From: CAZEHJ01 sp964512485
Lineage (GTDB): Bacteria; Bacteroidota; Rhodothermia; Rhodothermales; UBA10348
Assembly (NCBI GenBank): GCA_964512485.1
Contig: CAZEHJ010000001.1
Span: 62,001-126,000, forward strand
Direction: 5' to 3'
Length of the DNA stretch: 64,000 bases
This document shows positions 26,150 to 34,697 of the stretch, in pieces. A program made the translations under genes and the position numbers. Numbering within the stretch: position 1 is the first letter of the stretch; each line of letters begins with the position of its first letter. The notes below the pieces were generated by a model. That model made no database searches, was not told where the DNA came from, and saw only the letters and a program-made list of their open reading frames with translations.

Positions 26150-26351
26150 GGCGTAATTCCGTTTGGTTGAAGAAGGGAATCCTGACCCGGAGTAGTGCCC
26201 GGAGAAGGAAGTCAGTGACCTACTTCATGGCGCCTTCAGGACAGTTCAACGTAGGCAAAAGATGGCCTCAATGTCCACCTGCCTCGCTCAAAGCACCTGC
26301 TCTGGCCCTGGAGACAATGCTTTAGATGAGATCTGGCTCAGAGGACTTCAA

Positions 26352-26960
26352 TCAATCCGTGTGCCACACCATGTCGGGACTGCTCAGACTGTCAGCTGAT
26401 GGAAAGACCACAGATCCACGTTCGAATCTGATGCTGCCCTCGTCGGGGATTATCATTCGTACTGCGTGGACTTTCGACGGGTGGCCGCTGCTTTGTTCGA
26501 CGCGAACGCCTCCATGAACCAGTGTTACCCACGCAAGAGCAGCTGCAGCAACCCACTTCCAGTTTGCTCGACGCAGTTTGACAGGAACGTCGGCCCTGGT
26601 TTCTGTTGATTGGCCGATGGCTGACAGAATTGGTCCATTCAGTCGGTACCCTACCTTGCGCACTGTCTGGACAATGGCTCCTTTGCCGGGTTTGTCTCCG
26701 AGTGCTTTTCGCAGCTTCGAGACCGCCTGTGTGATCGCTTCATCACCCGAGCACGAATCTGCCCACAAGGCAGCAAACAGTGCATCTCGAGTTACCGCCT
26801 GACCTACATTCTCGGCCAGGTGAACGAGAAGCAGCATGACCTGACGTTCCACTCGACATATGCGGCCTGCACGATGAATCTCATTGAGTTGAGGGATAAT
26901 CAATGCTTCCGCCAGTCTGAATGGCTGAAATACGTCAATATTCGTGTTCTGGGAGGTCAT
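26352..26960 (-). CDS. CadC-like winged-helix regulator with membrane anchor, short
   Basis: A 202-residue protein. An OmpR/CadC-type winged-helix DNA-binding domain (about 10-110, RQVMLLLVHLAENVGQAVTR, AITQAVSKLRKALGD, VRKVGYRL) is followed by one membrane helix (about 135-152, WVAAAALAWVTLVHGG). Then come only ~45 extracytoplasmic residues. CadC-like membrane regulators of this group normally carry a large C-terminal sensor domain (TPR or TolB/WD40-like). Here it stops with TGA after MVWHTD, and the following sequence gives no continuation. It is probably a truncated or minimal form. It might regulate the adjacent small secreted or membrane proteins (inference). Confidence 0.75.
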   Translation of the reverse strand: MTSQNTNIDVFQPFRLAEALIIPQLNEIHRAGRICRVERQVMLLLVHLAENVGQAVTRDALFAALWADSCSGDEAITQAVSKLRKALGDKPGKGAIVQTVRKVGYRLNGPILSAIGQSTETRADVPVKLRRANWKWVAAAALAWVTLVHGGVRVEQSSGHPSKVHAVRMIIPDEGSIRFERGSVVFPSADSLSSPDMVWHTD

Positions 26961-27074
26961 TTTAGCTACCGTTGAGACGGAATTCAGGAAAACGAGAGGT
27001 ATTCGTCAGGTTAACGGCCCTCGATCTGCATTATTGTTGGTTTTCAGCAAGAACCAAAAAGAGGGCTAGTATCC

Positions 27075-27500
27075 ATGAATCACATTACGGGATTTTACAG
27101 AATCGTTTCACTTTTTCTTCTGGTGGCTGCCACCGGTATTTCATCGTTAGCGCAATCAACGTCCAATGAATCAGACAACGCAGCGACGTTTGAAACCCAG
27201 AACCTGGCAGACTTTGTCGGCATGTACGGCGATCGAACTGTTGGACTGAGCGGATCCAACCTGACCTTCCAACGTGAAGGGATGCCGATGGCGGTATCTC
27301 TGGAGCAGGTGGACACCGACACGTTCGAGATTGTCATTCCGCCCGGAGCCGTTGTTCAGGGTCACGCAGAAGGTGATATGCCTCAGCTGGTGTTTGCCAG
27401 AAATGAAGCGGGGAAGGTGAACATGCTTCGGTTCGTCATGAAAGACGGAACGGAGGTAGCATCGAGCTCGAAAAACGCACCGACAGCCGACGCCAACTGA
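27075..27500 (+). CDS. Small secreted protein, DUF3471-like
   Basis: A 141-residue protein with a signal peptide (ISSLAQ cleavage). The body FVGMYGDRTVGLSGSNLTFQ to VMKDGTEVAS resembles the lipocalin-like DUF3471 domain often found appended to serine beta-lactamase-type or peptidase proteins (F-x-G-x-Y and an 'EAGKVNMLRF' strand). Here it stands alone. Divergent from the CadC-like regulator. Function unknown. Confidence 0.7.
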   Translation: MNHITGFYRIVSLFLLVAATGISSLAQSTSNESDNAATFETQNLADFVGMYGDRTVGLSGSNLTFQREGMPMAVSLEQVDTDTFEIVIPPGAVVQGHAEGDMPQLVFARNEAGKVNMLRFVMKDGTEVASSSKNAPTADAN

Positions 27501-27551
27501 GCAAGCTGACGGCCAACACGTACTGAGCGTTTCGAAAAGCCTGAACGAAGA

Positions 27552-27588
27552 AAAGCCCCTTGCAAGAGCAATTCTTGCAAGGGGCTTT
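27552..27588. terminator. Terminator shared by the small secreted gene and tRNA-Val
   Basis: AAAGCCCCTTGCAAGA (27552-27567) pairs perfectly with 27573-27588 around a 5-base loop and ends in TTT. It serves both the plus-strand gene and the minus-strand tRNA. Confidence 0.85.
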
Positions 27589-27591
27589 CTG

Positions 27592-27665
27592 TGGGTCCGA
27601 ATAGATTCGAACTATCGACCTCTACGATGTCAACGTAGCGCTCTAACCAACTGAGCTACGGACCC
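27592..27665 (-). tRNA. tRNA-Val(GAC)
   Basis: The minus strand gives a full cloverleaf: acceptor GGGTCCG/CGGACCC, D arm GCTCAGTTGGTTAGAGC, anticodon stem CTACG/CGTAG with loop TTGACAT (anticodon GAC, valine GUC/GUU), and T arm with GTTCGAATC. The 3' CCA is not encoded. A terminator follows. Confidence 0.95.
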
Positions 27666-27766
27666 ATCATGTTGTGTTCCTTCCAATGCCTCGGGCCATA
27701 AAAGCCTTCTTCCGTTGGGAGGGCCGCAAATATACCCTGTCTCGCAAGGGCGAGTCAAGAATCCAA

Positions 27767-28432
27767 TTAGAATCCCACGCGAAGAGCAATCACGGGTAGA
27801 TCTTCAATCGGGGCAGCGAAAGAGGCTGAAACAGACATTCTTTTTCGTCTGCCAGTTTTTCGTGCTGAGATTGCACCCGAGAGAATACGGTTGGCAACGA
27901 GGGATGCGATGAGAATGGAGCGTCGCCTTCTCAGTGATTCAGCGTCGTCACGTAGGTCCCGGTATCTCTCGAAATCCTGCTCACTTTCCCAAGACCACTG
28001 AAATGAGGGGTCGCTGACGTAGTCGATCTGGTCCCAGGCTCTGTTTCGTAAAACAGTTTCAAGGAAAACGTCTGAAGACTCAAATGAAGCCAGATTCAGA
28101 AAGAACGTTCGATTTTTGCCATCGGTGCTTGCTCCGGCTGAACCACGAGCGAGTGTTGTGTAGGAATCGATCAGATGATTGCGGTGCCACTCTCCTCCAA
28201 AAAGTGCAACCCAGAGCCCGACGTCGGCAGCCGCGTACGAGATGGAGGTTCGATTCCAGCTGCCGTTTTCGGCGTGTTTATGTCCCAGTCCTGGCAGCAG
28301 CAACGAAAAGGCAAGTGCCTTTTTGGCCGAGGCCTCCCGTAGAGTTTCGGAGGGTTCACTCTGTTGCGCCTGTACATTGTTCGTACAGACTATCAACAAC
28401 AGAACAATCGATAAGAGGATCGAACTTCGCAA
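27767..28432 (-). CDS. DUF5683-like exported membrane protein, 5' end uncertain
   Basis: A protein of about 221 residues if the TTG at 28432 is used. That start directly begins a signal peptide (RSSILLSIVLLLIV, cleavage after NVQAQ). The core AKKALAFSLLLPGLGHKH, a second helix (YAAADVGLWVALFGGEW) and the F-E-x-Y-R-D-L-R-D-D-AESLRRRR segment match the DUF5683 family layout seen in Bacteroidota. An alternative ATG start at 28539 would prepend a stretch encoded by 12-bp repeats (LRCGLRCGL), which is unlikely to be protein. The real start may be disturbed by the assembly gap upstream. Function of the family is unknown; it is probably a cell-envelope protein. Confidence 0.7.
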   Translation of the reverse strand: MRSSILLSIVLLLIVCTNNVQAQQSEPSETLREASAKKALAFSLLLPGLGHKHAENGSWNRTSISYAAADVGLWVALFGGEWHRNHLIDSYTTLARGSAGASTDGKNRTFFLNLASFESSDVFLETVLRNRAWDQIDYVSDPSFQWSWESEQDFERYRDLRDDAESLRRRRSILIASLVANRILSGAISARKTGRRKRMSVSASFAAPIEDLPVIALRVGF

Positions 28433-28474
28433 GGGGACGTGACCGTGGTAATCCTTCTTTCGTATTCCACGCAA

Positions 28475-28510
28475 TCGTAAACCACATCGTAAACCACATC
28501 GTAATCCACG
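28475..28510 (+). repeat. 12-bp tandem repeat CGTAAACCACAT
   Basis: CGTAAACCACAT occurs twice in a row (about 28476-28499) and continues with a diverged third unit CGTAATCCACGA. It ends at the scaffold gap and may be why the assembly broke here. Confidence 0.7.
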
Positions 28511-28548
28511 AAGCGCCGAGTGGCGGGAATTCGCCCTCATTACGAACG
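28494..28548 (+). repeat. 55-bp sequence identical to 28649-28703, left of the gap
   Basis: The 55 bases ending at the N run (CCACATCGTAATCCACG to TTACGAACG) are the same as the 55 bases that begin immediately after it. Confidence 0.9.
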
Positions 28549-28648
28549 NNNNNNNNNNNNNNNNNNNNNNNNNNNNNNNNNNNNNNNNNNNNNNNNNNNN
28601 NNNNNNNNNNNNNNNNNNNNNNNNNNNNNNNNNNNNNNNNNNNNNNNN
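28549..28648. other. Scaffold gap (100 N)
   Basis: Exactly 100 N, a placeholder of unknown length. Because the flanks are the same 55-mer, the true sequence may contain just one copy and no missing bases, or a longer tandem array. Confidence 0.95.
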
Positions 28649-28703
28649 CCACATCGTAATCCACGAAGCGCCGAGTGGCGGGAATTCGCCCTCATTACGA
28701 ACG
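28649..28703 (+). repeat. 55-bp sequence identical to 28494-28548, right of the gap
   Basis: Starts at the first base after the N run and matches the left flank over all 55 bases; similarity stops at 28704. Confidence 0.9.
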
Positions 28704-28760
28704 GGTTGATCCTCGGATCCGAAGGGGAGAAAAATTACCGGAAATGATTCCGGTGTGCGA

Positions 28761-29543
28761 CTACTGCTGTAGTCGACGAAGGCGCCTGAGCGGGAATTCG
28801 TCGAAGAACTCATCGACAAAATCCTTGTCAATATCCTCGCCTTCAACTTCCAGCGCGACAACAAAACGGTTGTCTATGATCACTACTCCTGTCATCTCAG
28901 TCTCATCGTCATCGTATTCAACGGACTGGAATCCAGGGAATCCCCCAAATTTACGCGTCCTTTCGAATCCGTCCCGATTTTCTTCATCGATTTCCTTGCC
29001 AAGGAAATCAAATCCCATCTTGAGCATTCCTTTCATGGTGCCCATGTCCAGAATGGTGACTTCCATTTCTGCATCGTCTCCTTCATACTCAGCTTCAAGC
29101 TTTGAAAGACGCATGCCAAGTCCATCCTTATTCGCACCTTCGGTGTCAACCAGGTCCATTCCTTCGAATTCTTCAGGAAGCAGATCGTAGAACTCGCGAT
29201 AGTCCACCACCGTGACGTCAGCATCTTCCTGGATTTTGGTGCCAATGTCCTCGAGAACTCTTCCGACCCGTGCCAGGCCTGTGGAAACAGATTCCTCCAC
29301 TTCGCGACCGATCTCTTCCAGTTCCTCTTCCGAGATGGCATCGTCAAATCGATCTTCGATACGGTCTCTTAATTCTTCGATGTGCTCTTCAGCACGTTCC
29401 AATTCACGATCCAGATCTTCTTCGATCTCTCGCGCTACCTCTTCATCAACACGATCGGAATTGCGTTGATCATTTTCTCTCTCACATCCAATAATGCCCA
29501 CAACGAAGAAGGCAATTATGGCCAGCACAAGAAATGCTCTCAT
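28761..29543 (-). CDS. Lipoprotein with acidic coiled coil
   Basis: A 260-residue protein. The N-terminus has a lipoprotein signal with lipobox VGIIGC (Cys20). Residues 35-80 are a highly charged coiled coil (EEDLDRELERAEEHIEEL). The C-terminal half (about 110-250) is a mixed alpha/beta domain (MRLSKLEAEYEGDDAEMEV, VVIIDNRFVVALEVEGED). I do not recognise the family; it is acidic overall. By the lipobox it should be anchored in the outer or inner membrane. Expressed in the same direction as icmF but separated by 100 bases. Confidence 0.75.
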   Translation of the reverse strand: MRAFLVLAIIAFFVVGIIGCERENDQRNSDRVDEEVAREIEEDLDRELERAEEHIEELRDRIEDRFDDAISEEELEEIGREVEESVSTGLARVGRVLEDIGTKIQEDADVTVVDYREFYDLLPEEFEGMDLVDTEGANKDGLGMRLSKLEAEYEGDDAEMEVTILDMGTMKGMLKMGFDFLGKEIDEENRDGFERTRKFGGFPGFQSVEYDDDETEMTGVVIIDNRFVVALEVEGEDIDKDFVDEFFDEFPLRRLRRLQQ

Positions 29544-29644
29544 GGTAGAAATCTGATTCGATCTTGAGGGATTAACAGGTCCACCAGAAGCCTACGAGGG
29601 ATTGTCGAAAATGTGACAGTTGCGGCGCAATCCCAGAAACAGGG

Positions 29645-32600
29645 CTACATGCTGCGACGATACTGGCCGCCAACGTCAAATAAGGCGTGCGTTATATCAC
29701 CCAGAGAACAAACGGCTACGGCGTCCATCAGTGCATCAAACGTGTTGTCACCCGAGCGGGCGACCTCTTGGAGATGTTCGAGTGCCTGACTGGCTTTCTC
29801 TGGATTTCGGCCCTGAAAGGCCCTCAGATTGTTGATTTGTCCCTGTTTTTCGTCGTCAGCCGATCGCATCAATGCAATTGGAGCCGCAGATGCGTCTTGG
29901 GCAGCATTTTCATCACGGAACGTGTTCACACCGACTACCGGCAACTCGCCGGACAGCTTCTTACGTTCGTAGTAGAGGCTCTCCTCCTGAATTCGGGAGC
30001 GTTGGTACATCGTTTCCATTGCGCCGAGAACGCCGCCTCGATCGTTGATACGCTCAAATTCCGCGAGAACGGCCTCTTCCACGAGGTCGGTCAATTCGTC
30101 GACGATATAGGATCCCTGAAGTGGATTTTCATTCTTCGTAAGCCCCATTTCCCGATTTATGATGAGCTGAATCGCGATCGCACGACGCACACTCTCTTCA
30201 GTCGGTGTGGTGATCGCTTCATCGTATGCGTTGGTGTGCAGCGAATTGCAGCTGTCATTGATGGCCATCAACGCCTGAAGCGTTGTCCGGATATCATTGA
30301 ACTGAATTTCCTGGGCGTGCAGGCTTCTTCCGGAAGTCTGTATGTGGTACTTCAGTTTCTGGCTTCGCTCGTTCGCGCCGTAGCGGTTACGCATGGCAAC
30401 CGACCAGATGCGTCGGGCTACACGCCCGATGACAGAGTACTCCGGGTCCATTCCGTTCGAAAAGAAGAATGACAGATTCGGAGCGAAGTCGTCGATGTTC
30501 ATGCCGCGAGCCAGATAGTACTCGACGAACGTGAATCCATTGGAAAGTGTAAATGCGAGCTGGCTGATCGGGTTTGCGCCGGCTTCGGCAATATGATAGC
30601 CGGAGATCGAGACGGAGTAGAAATTGCGAACGCCGTTGTCGATGAAATACTGCTGCACATCGCCCATCATCCTGAGGGCAAATTCAGTGGAGAAAATGCA
30701 GGTGTTCTGTGCCTGATCCTCTTTGAGAATGTCAGCCTGAACTGTGCCTCGAACTTTTTTGAGCGTTTCCGCTTTGATGCTTTCGTAGTCGTCTTCAGTG
30801 AGGTGGCCCCACTCTACGAGCTGAGAGCCGTATGTGCCCAATAGTCCCAGGCCAGACCCATCATGCGAGCGAGGAAGATCGTCTTCCGGTCCGGAAGGCC
30901 CGGTGGGAGAGTAGTGCGGAGCATTTTCACCAAGTCTATTCTGGATGTCCGCATACACATCGTCCCAGGCGCCTTTGGCGCGGAGGTGAGATTCAATCTG
31001 TTGATCGACGGCCGTGTTGAGGAACATGGCCAGAAGCATCGGGGCCGGTCCGTTGATCGTCATCGACACACTCGTAGCCGGATCACACAGATCGAAACCC
31101 GAATAGAGCTTCTTCATGTCGTCGAGCGTGCAGATCGAAACACCCGCATTGCCCACCTTGCCATAGATGTCCGGCCGCTCGTGTGGATCGAAGCCATACA
31201 GCGTTACCGAGTCAAAGGCAGTAGACAGGCGTTTTCCCGGCATTCCTTCAGAAACCAGATGGAATCGGCGATTTGTTCGCTCTGGATTCCCTTCTCCTGC
31301 GAACATTCGTGTCGGGTCTTCGCCGGCCCTTTTAAATGGAAAGACGCCGGAGGTAAACGGAAAAAAGCCTGGAAGATTTTCAAGAAGAGCGTAGCGAAGG
31401 CGTTCACCCGGATCGATGGTGCGGGGCAAGGCGACCCGTGGAATTGGTAGGCCGGAAAGCGATTCTGTGTAGAGCGGAACCGTAAATGAGCGCCCACGAA
31501 CCTCATACGTGAACTCTTTGGATCTGTACTGCTCCGCGAGATCATCCCATCCTTCCAGAATAGCTTTTGACCGGTGGTCGAGACGCTCCCACCAGCGCTC
31601 GGACAGCTGCTCCAGCCTCTGCCTCAGTTCATCGGAATCGTCCGGATTCCACTCCTGAATCTGCTGTATCGCTCCCTGGACTTCACCCCATTTACGGGCG
31701 ATCTCGATCTGCTTTTCACTGTGGGACCTGTAGTCGTGGCACGTATCGGAGATGTCTCCCAGGTATCGCTGTCGTCTTGCTGGAATCAGCGCGCTGGCAT
31801 CTCCACCACGGGTTGATTCCTGAGCGGGCTCAAATGTAGCAGACTCACGATCGAAAGCGTGGTCCTCTTTCAGGCTGGCCAACAGAGCGAGATACAGGTT
31901 CGTTACTCCGGGATCGTTGAAGTGCGAAGCCATCGTCGGAAATACCGGCATGTCTTCGGGAGCCGCGTCGAAGGAAGCGCGGTTTCGCTGCATTTGCTTG
32001 CGCACGTCCCGGAGAGCATCCTCACTTCCGCGTTTTTCAAACTTGTTCAGTGCGACAAAATCGGCGTGATCCAGCATGCCGATTTTTTCCAGCTGGGTTG
32101 GAGCTCCGAATTCCTGGGTCATGACATAGACTGAAATGTCCGTCATATCGGCGATTTCAGTGTCGCTCTGGCCGATTCCGGCGGTTTCAAGAATGATCAG
32201 GTCAAAGCCGGCCGCTCTGCACACGGATATCGCATCCTGTAAAGCCGTCGAAGTGGCTCGATTGGCCTGGCGCGTCGCAAATGAGCGCATATATACATGC
32301 TTGCCGGCATCATCATGTATCGCGTTCATTCTGATGCGATCACCAAGCAACGCGCCACCAGTTGACTTGCGAGTAGGATCTACCGACAAGACGGCGATGT
32401 GCAGGTCGTCGAAGTCGGTGATGAATCGCCGGACGAGTTCGTCCGTCAACGTCGATTTGCCCGCGCCACCCGTACCCGTGATGCCGATGGTCGGAGCGGT
32501 AGTAGATGCTCGGCCAGCTCCATCTCCTGAAAAGCCACTCACTTCGCTTTCGGATGACTCCACGCGAGACAACGCCCGGGCTACACCGTTCACATCTGAA

Positions 32601-33097
32601 AATCCAGACGGAGCAGTATCTCCGTCAGCTAGATCTGTGACTGAAAAATCACATTCGCGCATCATCTGATCGATCATGCCGCGCAGGCCCATCTCGAGAC
32701 CATCTTCCGGCGAAAATATTCGTGCCACACCGTATTCGTGGAGTTCCTTGATTTCGTCGGGAACGATCACGCCTCCGCCGCCGCCATACACTCTGATGTG
32801 GCCTGCTCCGCGTTCCCTGAGTAGGTCCACCATGTACTTGAAGTACTCCATGTGGCCGCCCTGATACGAAGAAATGGCAATTCCCTGCACATCTTCCTGA
32901 ATTGCCGTGTCAACTATTTCGCGCACCGATCTGTTGTGGCCCAGGTGGATGACCTCTGCGCCTGCCGACTGCAGAACCCGGCGCATGATATTGATCGCTG
33001 CATCATGGCCATCGAAGAGACTGGCTGCAGTGACAAATCGGACGTGGTTTGTCGGCGTGTGATATTGATCGAGGCCGGAGGCTTCCATTTGTATCAA
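29645..33097 (-). CDS. icmF: Isobutyryl-CoA mutase fused with its G-protein chaperone (IcmF)
   Basis: 1150 residues in the IcmF order: N-terminal B12-binding domain (about 18-150, with the base-off DGHDAA motif that supplies the lower axial His), MeaB-like GTPase (P-loop from residue 205, GITGTGGAGKS; ETAGIGQSD; NKFEKRGSED), then linker and a TIM-barrel mutase domain (about 560-1130). The substrate-site residue is Phe599 (RMFAGEG), the ICM/IcmF type, where methylmalonyl-CoA mutase has Tyr. Known reaction: adenosylcobalamin-dependent interconversion of isobutyryl- and n-butyryl-CoA (some IcmF also use pivalyl- or isovaleryl-CoA), with the GTPase domain protecting and reloading the cofactor. 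The gene stands alone. Confidence 0.95.
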   Translation of the reverse strand: MIQMEASGLDQYHTPTNHVRFVTAASLFDGHDAAINIMRRVLQSAGAEVIHLGHNRSVREIVDTAIQEDVQGIAISSYQGGHMEYFKYMVDLLRERGAGHIRVYGGGGGVIVPDEIKELHEYGVARIFSPEDGLEMGLRGMIDQMMRECDFSVTDLADGDTAPSGFSDVNGVARALSRVESSESEVSGFSGDGAGRASTTAPTIGITGTGGAGKSTLTDELVRRFITDFDDLHIAVLSVDPTRKSTGGALLGDRIRMNAIHDDAGKHVYMRSFATRQANRATSTALQDAISVCRAAGFDLIILETAGIGQSDTEIADMTDISVYVMTQEFGAPTQLEKIGMLDHADFVALNKFEKRGSEDALRDVRKQMQRNRASFDAAPEDMPVFPTMASHFNDPGVTNLYLALLASLKEDHAFDRESATFEPAQESTRGGDASALIPARRQRYLGDISDTCHDYRSHSEKQIEIARKWGEVQGAIQQIQEWNPDDSDELRQRLEQLSERWWERLDHRSKAILEGWDDLAEQYRSKEFTYEVRGRSFTVPLYTESLSGLPIPRVALPRTIDPGERLRYALLENLPGFFPFTSGVFPFKRAGEDPTRMFAGEGNPERTNRRFHLVSEGMPGKRLSTAFDSVTLYGFDPHERPDIYGKVGNAGVSICTLDDMKKLYSGFDLCDPATSVSMTINGPAPMLLAMFLNTAVDQQIESHLRAKGAWDDVYADIQNRLGENAPHYSPTGPSGPEDDLPRSHDGSGLGLLGTYGSQLVEWGHLTEDDYESIKAETLKKVRGTVQADILKEDQAQNTCIFSTEFALRMMGDVQQYFIDNGVRNFYSVSISGYHIAEAGANPISQLAFTLSNGFTFVEYYLARGMNIDDFAPNLSFFFSNGMDPEYSVIGRVARRIWSVAMRNRYGANERSQKLKYHIQTSGRSLHAQEIQFNDIRTTLQALMAINDSCNSLHTNAYDEAITTPTEESVRRAIAIQLIINREMGLTKNENPLQGSYIVDELTDLVEEAVLAEFERINDRGGVLGAMETMYQRSRIQEESLYYERKKLSGELPVVGVNTFRDENAAQDASAAPIALMRSADDEKQGQINNLRAFQGRNPEKASQALEHLQEVARSGDNTFDALMDAVAVCSLGDITHALFDVGGQYRRSM

Positions 33098-33221
33098 ATG
33101 CGGTGTTTACGGGCGGTACGGGCGGTTCGGGCGGCGTTCGAAAGGTGAGTACGCCTCTGACACTGTGAGGTTTAAGAACCGCTGACTAATATAACGGCGT
33201 TAACCTACTACAAAATACGCG

Positions 33222-33878
33222 TCACAGGGGGGACGGGTCAAAAGCCAGCGACAGGACGTACTCCTCTTCGATGCTGAATCGAGCGACCCAATCCTTTCCG
33301 TCCGGGTCGTTTGCGTGGGCGATCCCTTTCTCAATATCAATTGAAAGTGCCACTTTTCGTGGTGAACGTCTCAGACCTGTTCCATTTGCCTTGAGAACGG
33401 CTTCTTTGAGGGTCCAGCACAGAAAGAGCGACAGAGAGGAATCGATGGGTAGTTCGTCAATGTGCTGTTTTTCCGAATCGGCCAGGATGTAATCGAGAAG
33501 TGCCCGGGGTTTTTCCCGGACATGTTCCAGGTCGACACCCACGTTTCGATTTGCCGCAACGGCAATCGCCGATTTTCCGGAGTGGGCAAGAGACAACATG
33601 AGGCCGGACTCCGGACATGCCAACCGTCCGGTCGGCTCGATGATGATCGGCACTTCGCTGGGCGCAATATCCATTCGTTCGGCCAGAAGGGAGCGCAAGG
33701 CGACGCGCCCCAATGTGAATCCCTGACGACGCTGCTCGTTTTTCATCACGCTACGGCGCTCAAGCTCTGCGTCGGAAAGAAAACTGTCCCACGTCGGAGC
33801 CGACCCGTCATCCAGATCCAGTCGACGTACGTGAATGTCGTCGGGCAGGTCAGGCATTACCGTGAGATTGGCAGGCAT
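33222..33878 (-). CDS. Sfp-type 4'-phosphopantetheinyl transferase
   Basis: A 218-residue protein with the PPTase motifs: GVDLEHV (magnesium-binding D-x-E) and WTLKEAVLKANGTGL (W-T-x-K-E-A-x-x-K). It transfers phosphopantetheine from CoA to acyl- or peptidyl-carrier proteins, so it activates fatty-acid, polyketide or NRPS carrier domains. The frame continues upstream to 33917, but that part is encoded by the sodA terminator hairpin, so I choose the ATG at 33878. ATG at 33857 is also possible. No biosynthetic cluster adjoins it; it may be the cell's general PPTase. Confidence 0.85.
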   Translation of the reverse strand: MPANLTVMPDLPDDIHVRRLDLDDGSAPTWDSFLSDAELERRSVMKNEQRRQGFTLGRVALRSLLAERMDIAPSEVPIIIEPTGRLACPESGLMLSLAHSGKSAIAVAANRNVGVDLEHVREKPRALLDYILADSEKQHIDELPIDSSLSLFLCWTLKEAVLKANGTGLRRSPRKVALSIDIEKGIAHANDPDGKDWVARFSIEEEYVLSLAFDPSPL

Positions 33879-33890
33879 AAAAAGCAAAAT

Positions 33891-33915
33891 GGGGCGGCCT
33901 CTTCGAGGCCGCCCC
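33891..33915 (-). terminator. Terminator of sodA
   Basis: GGGGCGGCCTC (33891-33901) pairs perfectly with 33905-33915 around a 3-base loop. On the minus strand ATTTTGCTTTTT follows. It lies 12 bases after the sodA stop. Confidence 0.8.
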
Positions 33916-33926
33916 ATCGATCTGAT

Positions 33927-34538
33927 TCATCGGGCCGCGTCGTAATTCGTCGCGACTGCGCTCCAGTTGACCACATTCCAGAAAGCGGCCACATAGTCAG
34001 GTCGGCGATTCTGGTAATTCAGATAATAGGCGTGCTCCCAGACATCAAGGCCTAAAATGGGGGTGTCTCCCTTCATAAGTGGGCTGTCCTGGTTTGGAGT
34101 CGAGTAGACTTCCAGGTTGCCTTCGCCGTTCACGACGAGCCAGGCCCATCCGGAACCGAAGCGAGTGCCAGCCGCGGAGGAAAATGCGACTTTAAATTCC
34201 ATAAGGGAGCCGAACGTATTGTCTATGGCATTCGCGAGATCTCCTGTTGGAGCATGTCCGCCCTCGGGAGACATGATGCTCCAGAAAAGCGAATGATTTG
34301 CATGTCCACCGCCGTTATTCCGGACCGCCCCTCTGATCTTATCCGGAACGCTGCCAATATTCTTGAGGATCTCGGTCACCGACTTCCCGATCAGGTCGTC
34401 GTGTCCTTGAAGAGCCGCATTCAATTTCGCTACATATCCGGCGTGATGCTTGCCATGGTGTATTTCCATGGTGCGGGCGTCAATATGGGGTTCGAGTGCG
34501 TCGTAGTCGTAGGAAAGATCTGGGAGGGTAGGAGCCAT
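33927..34538 (-). CDS. sod: Fe/Mn superoxide dismutase
   Basis: A 203-residue cytoplasmic SOD (no signal peptide). Metal ligands are visible: His27 (EIHHGKHHAGYV), a His in ANHSLFW, Asp and His in LDVWEHAYYLNYQN. It converts superoxide to O2 and H2O2. Which metal it uses cannot be told with confidence; the GGGHANHSLFW segment carries a Gly-type second-sphere position often seen in Mn-type enzymes. It is monocistronic by position, 159 bases from nuoN and followed by a terminator. Confidence 0.95.
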   Translation of the reverse strand: MAPTLPDLSYDYDALEPHIDARTMEIHHGKHHAGYVAKLNAALQGHDDLIGKSVTEILKNIGSVPDKIRGAVRNNGGGHANHSLFWSIMSPEGGHAPTGDLANAIDNTFGSLMEFKVAFSSAAGTRFGSGWAWLVVNGEGNLEVYSTPNQDSPLMKGDTPILGLDVWEHAYYLNYQNRRPDYVAAFWNVVNWSAVATNYDAAR

Positions 34539-34697
34539 ATCGATAAAATTTCTGAGAGATAATCTCTAGGTGGGACAAACAGTCAGTACCTGCAATGATC
34601 TAAAGAGTGCAGAGGATATCGACGAATTCGCGGTTCTCTGGTTCCTGAAGGCGCTGGTAACAGGGGAAATTCACGTTGAACCTCGCGAACCGACAGA

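Noticed and set aside
28084..28864. Long frames running through the first N gap
   Set aside because: They exist only because N codons are read as open; they should not be called.
33879..33917. Upstream extension of the phosphopantetheinyl transferase
   Set aside because: The residues MGRPRRGRP are translated from the sodA terminator hairpin.
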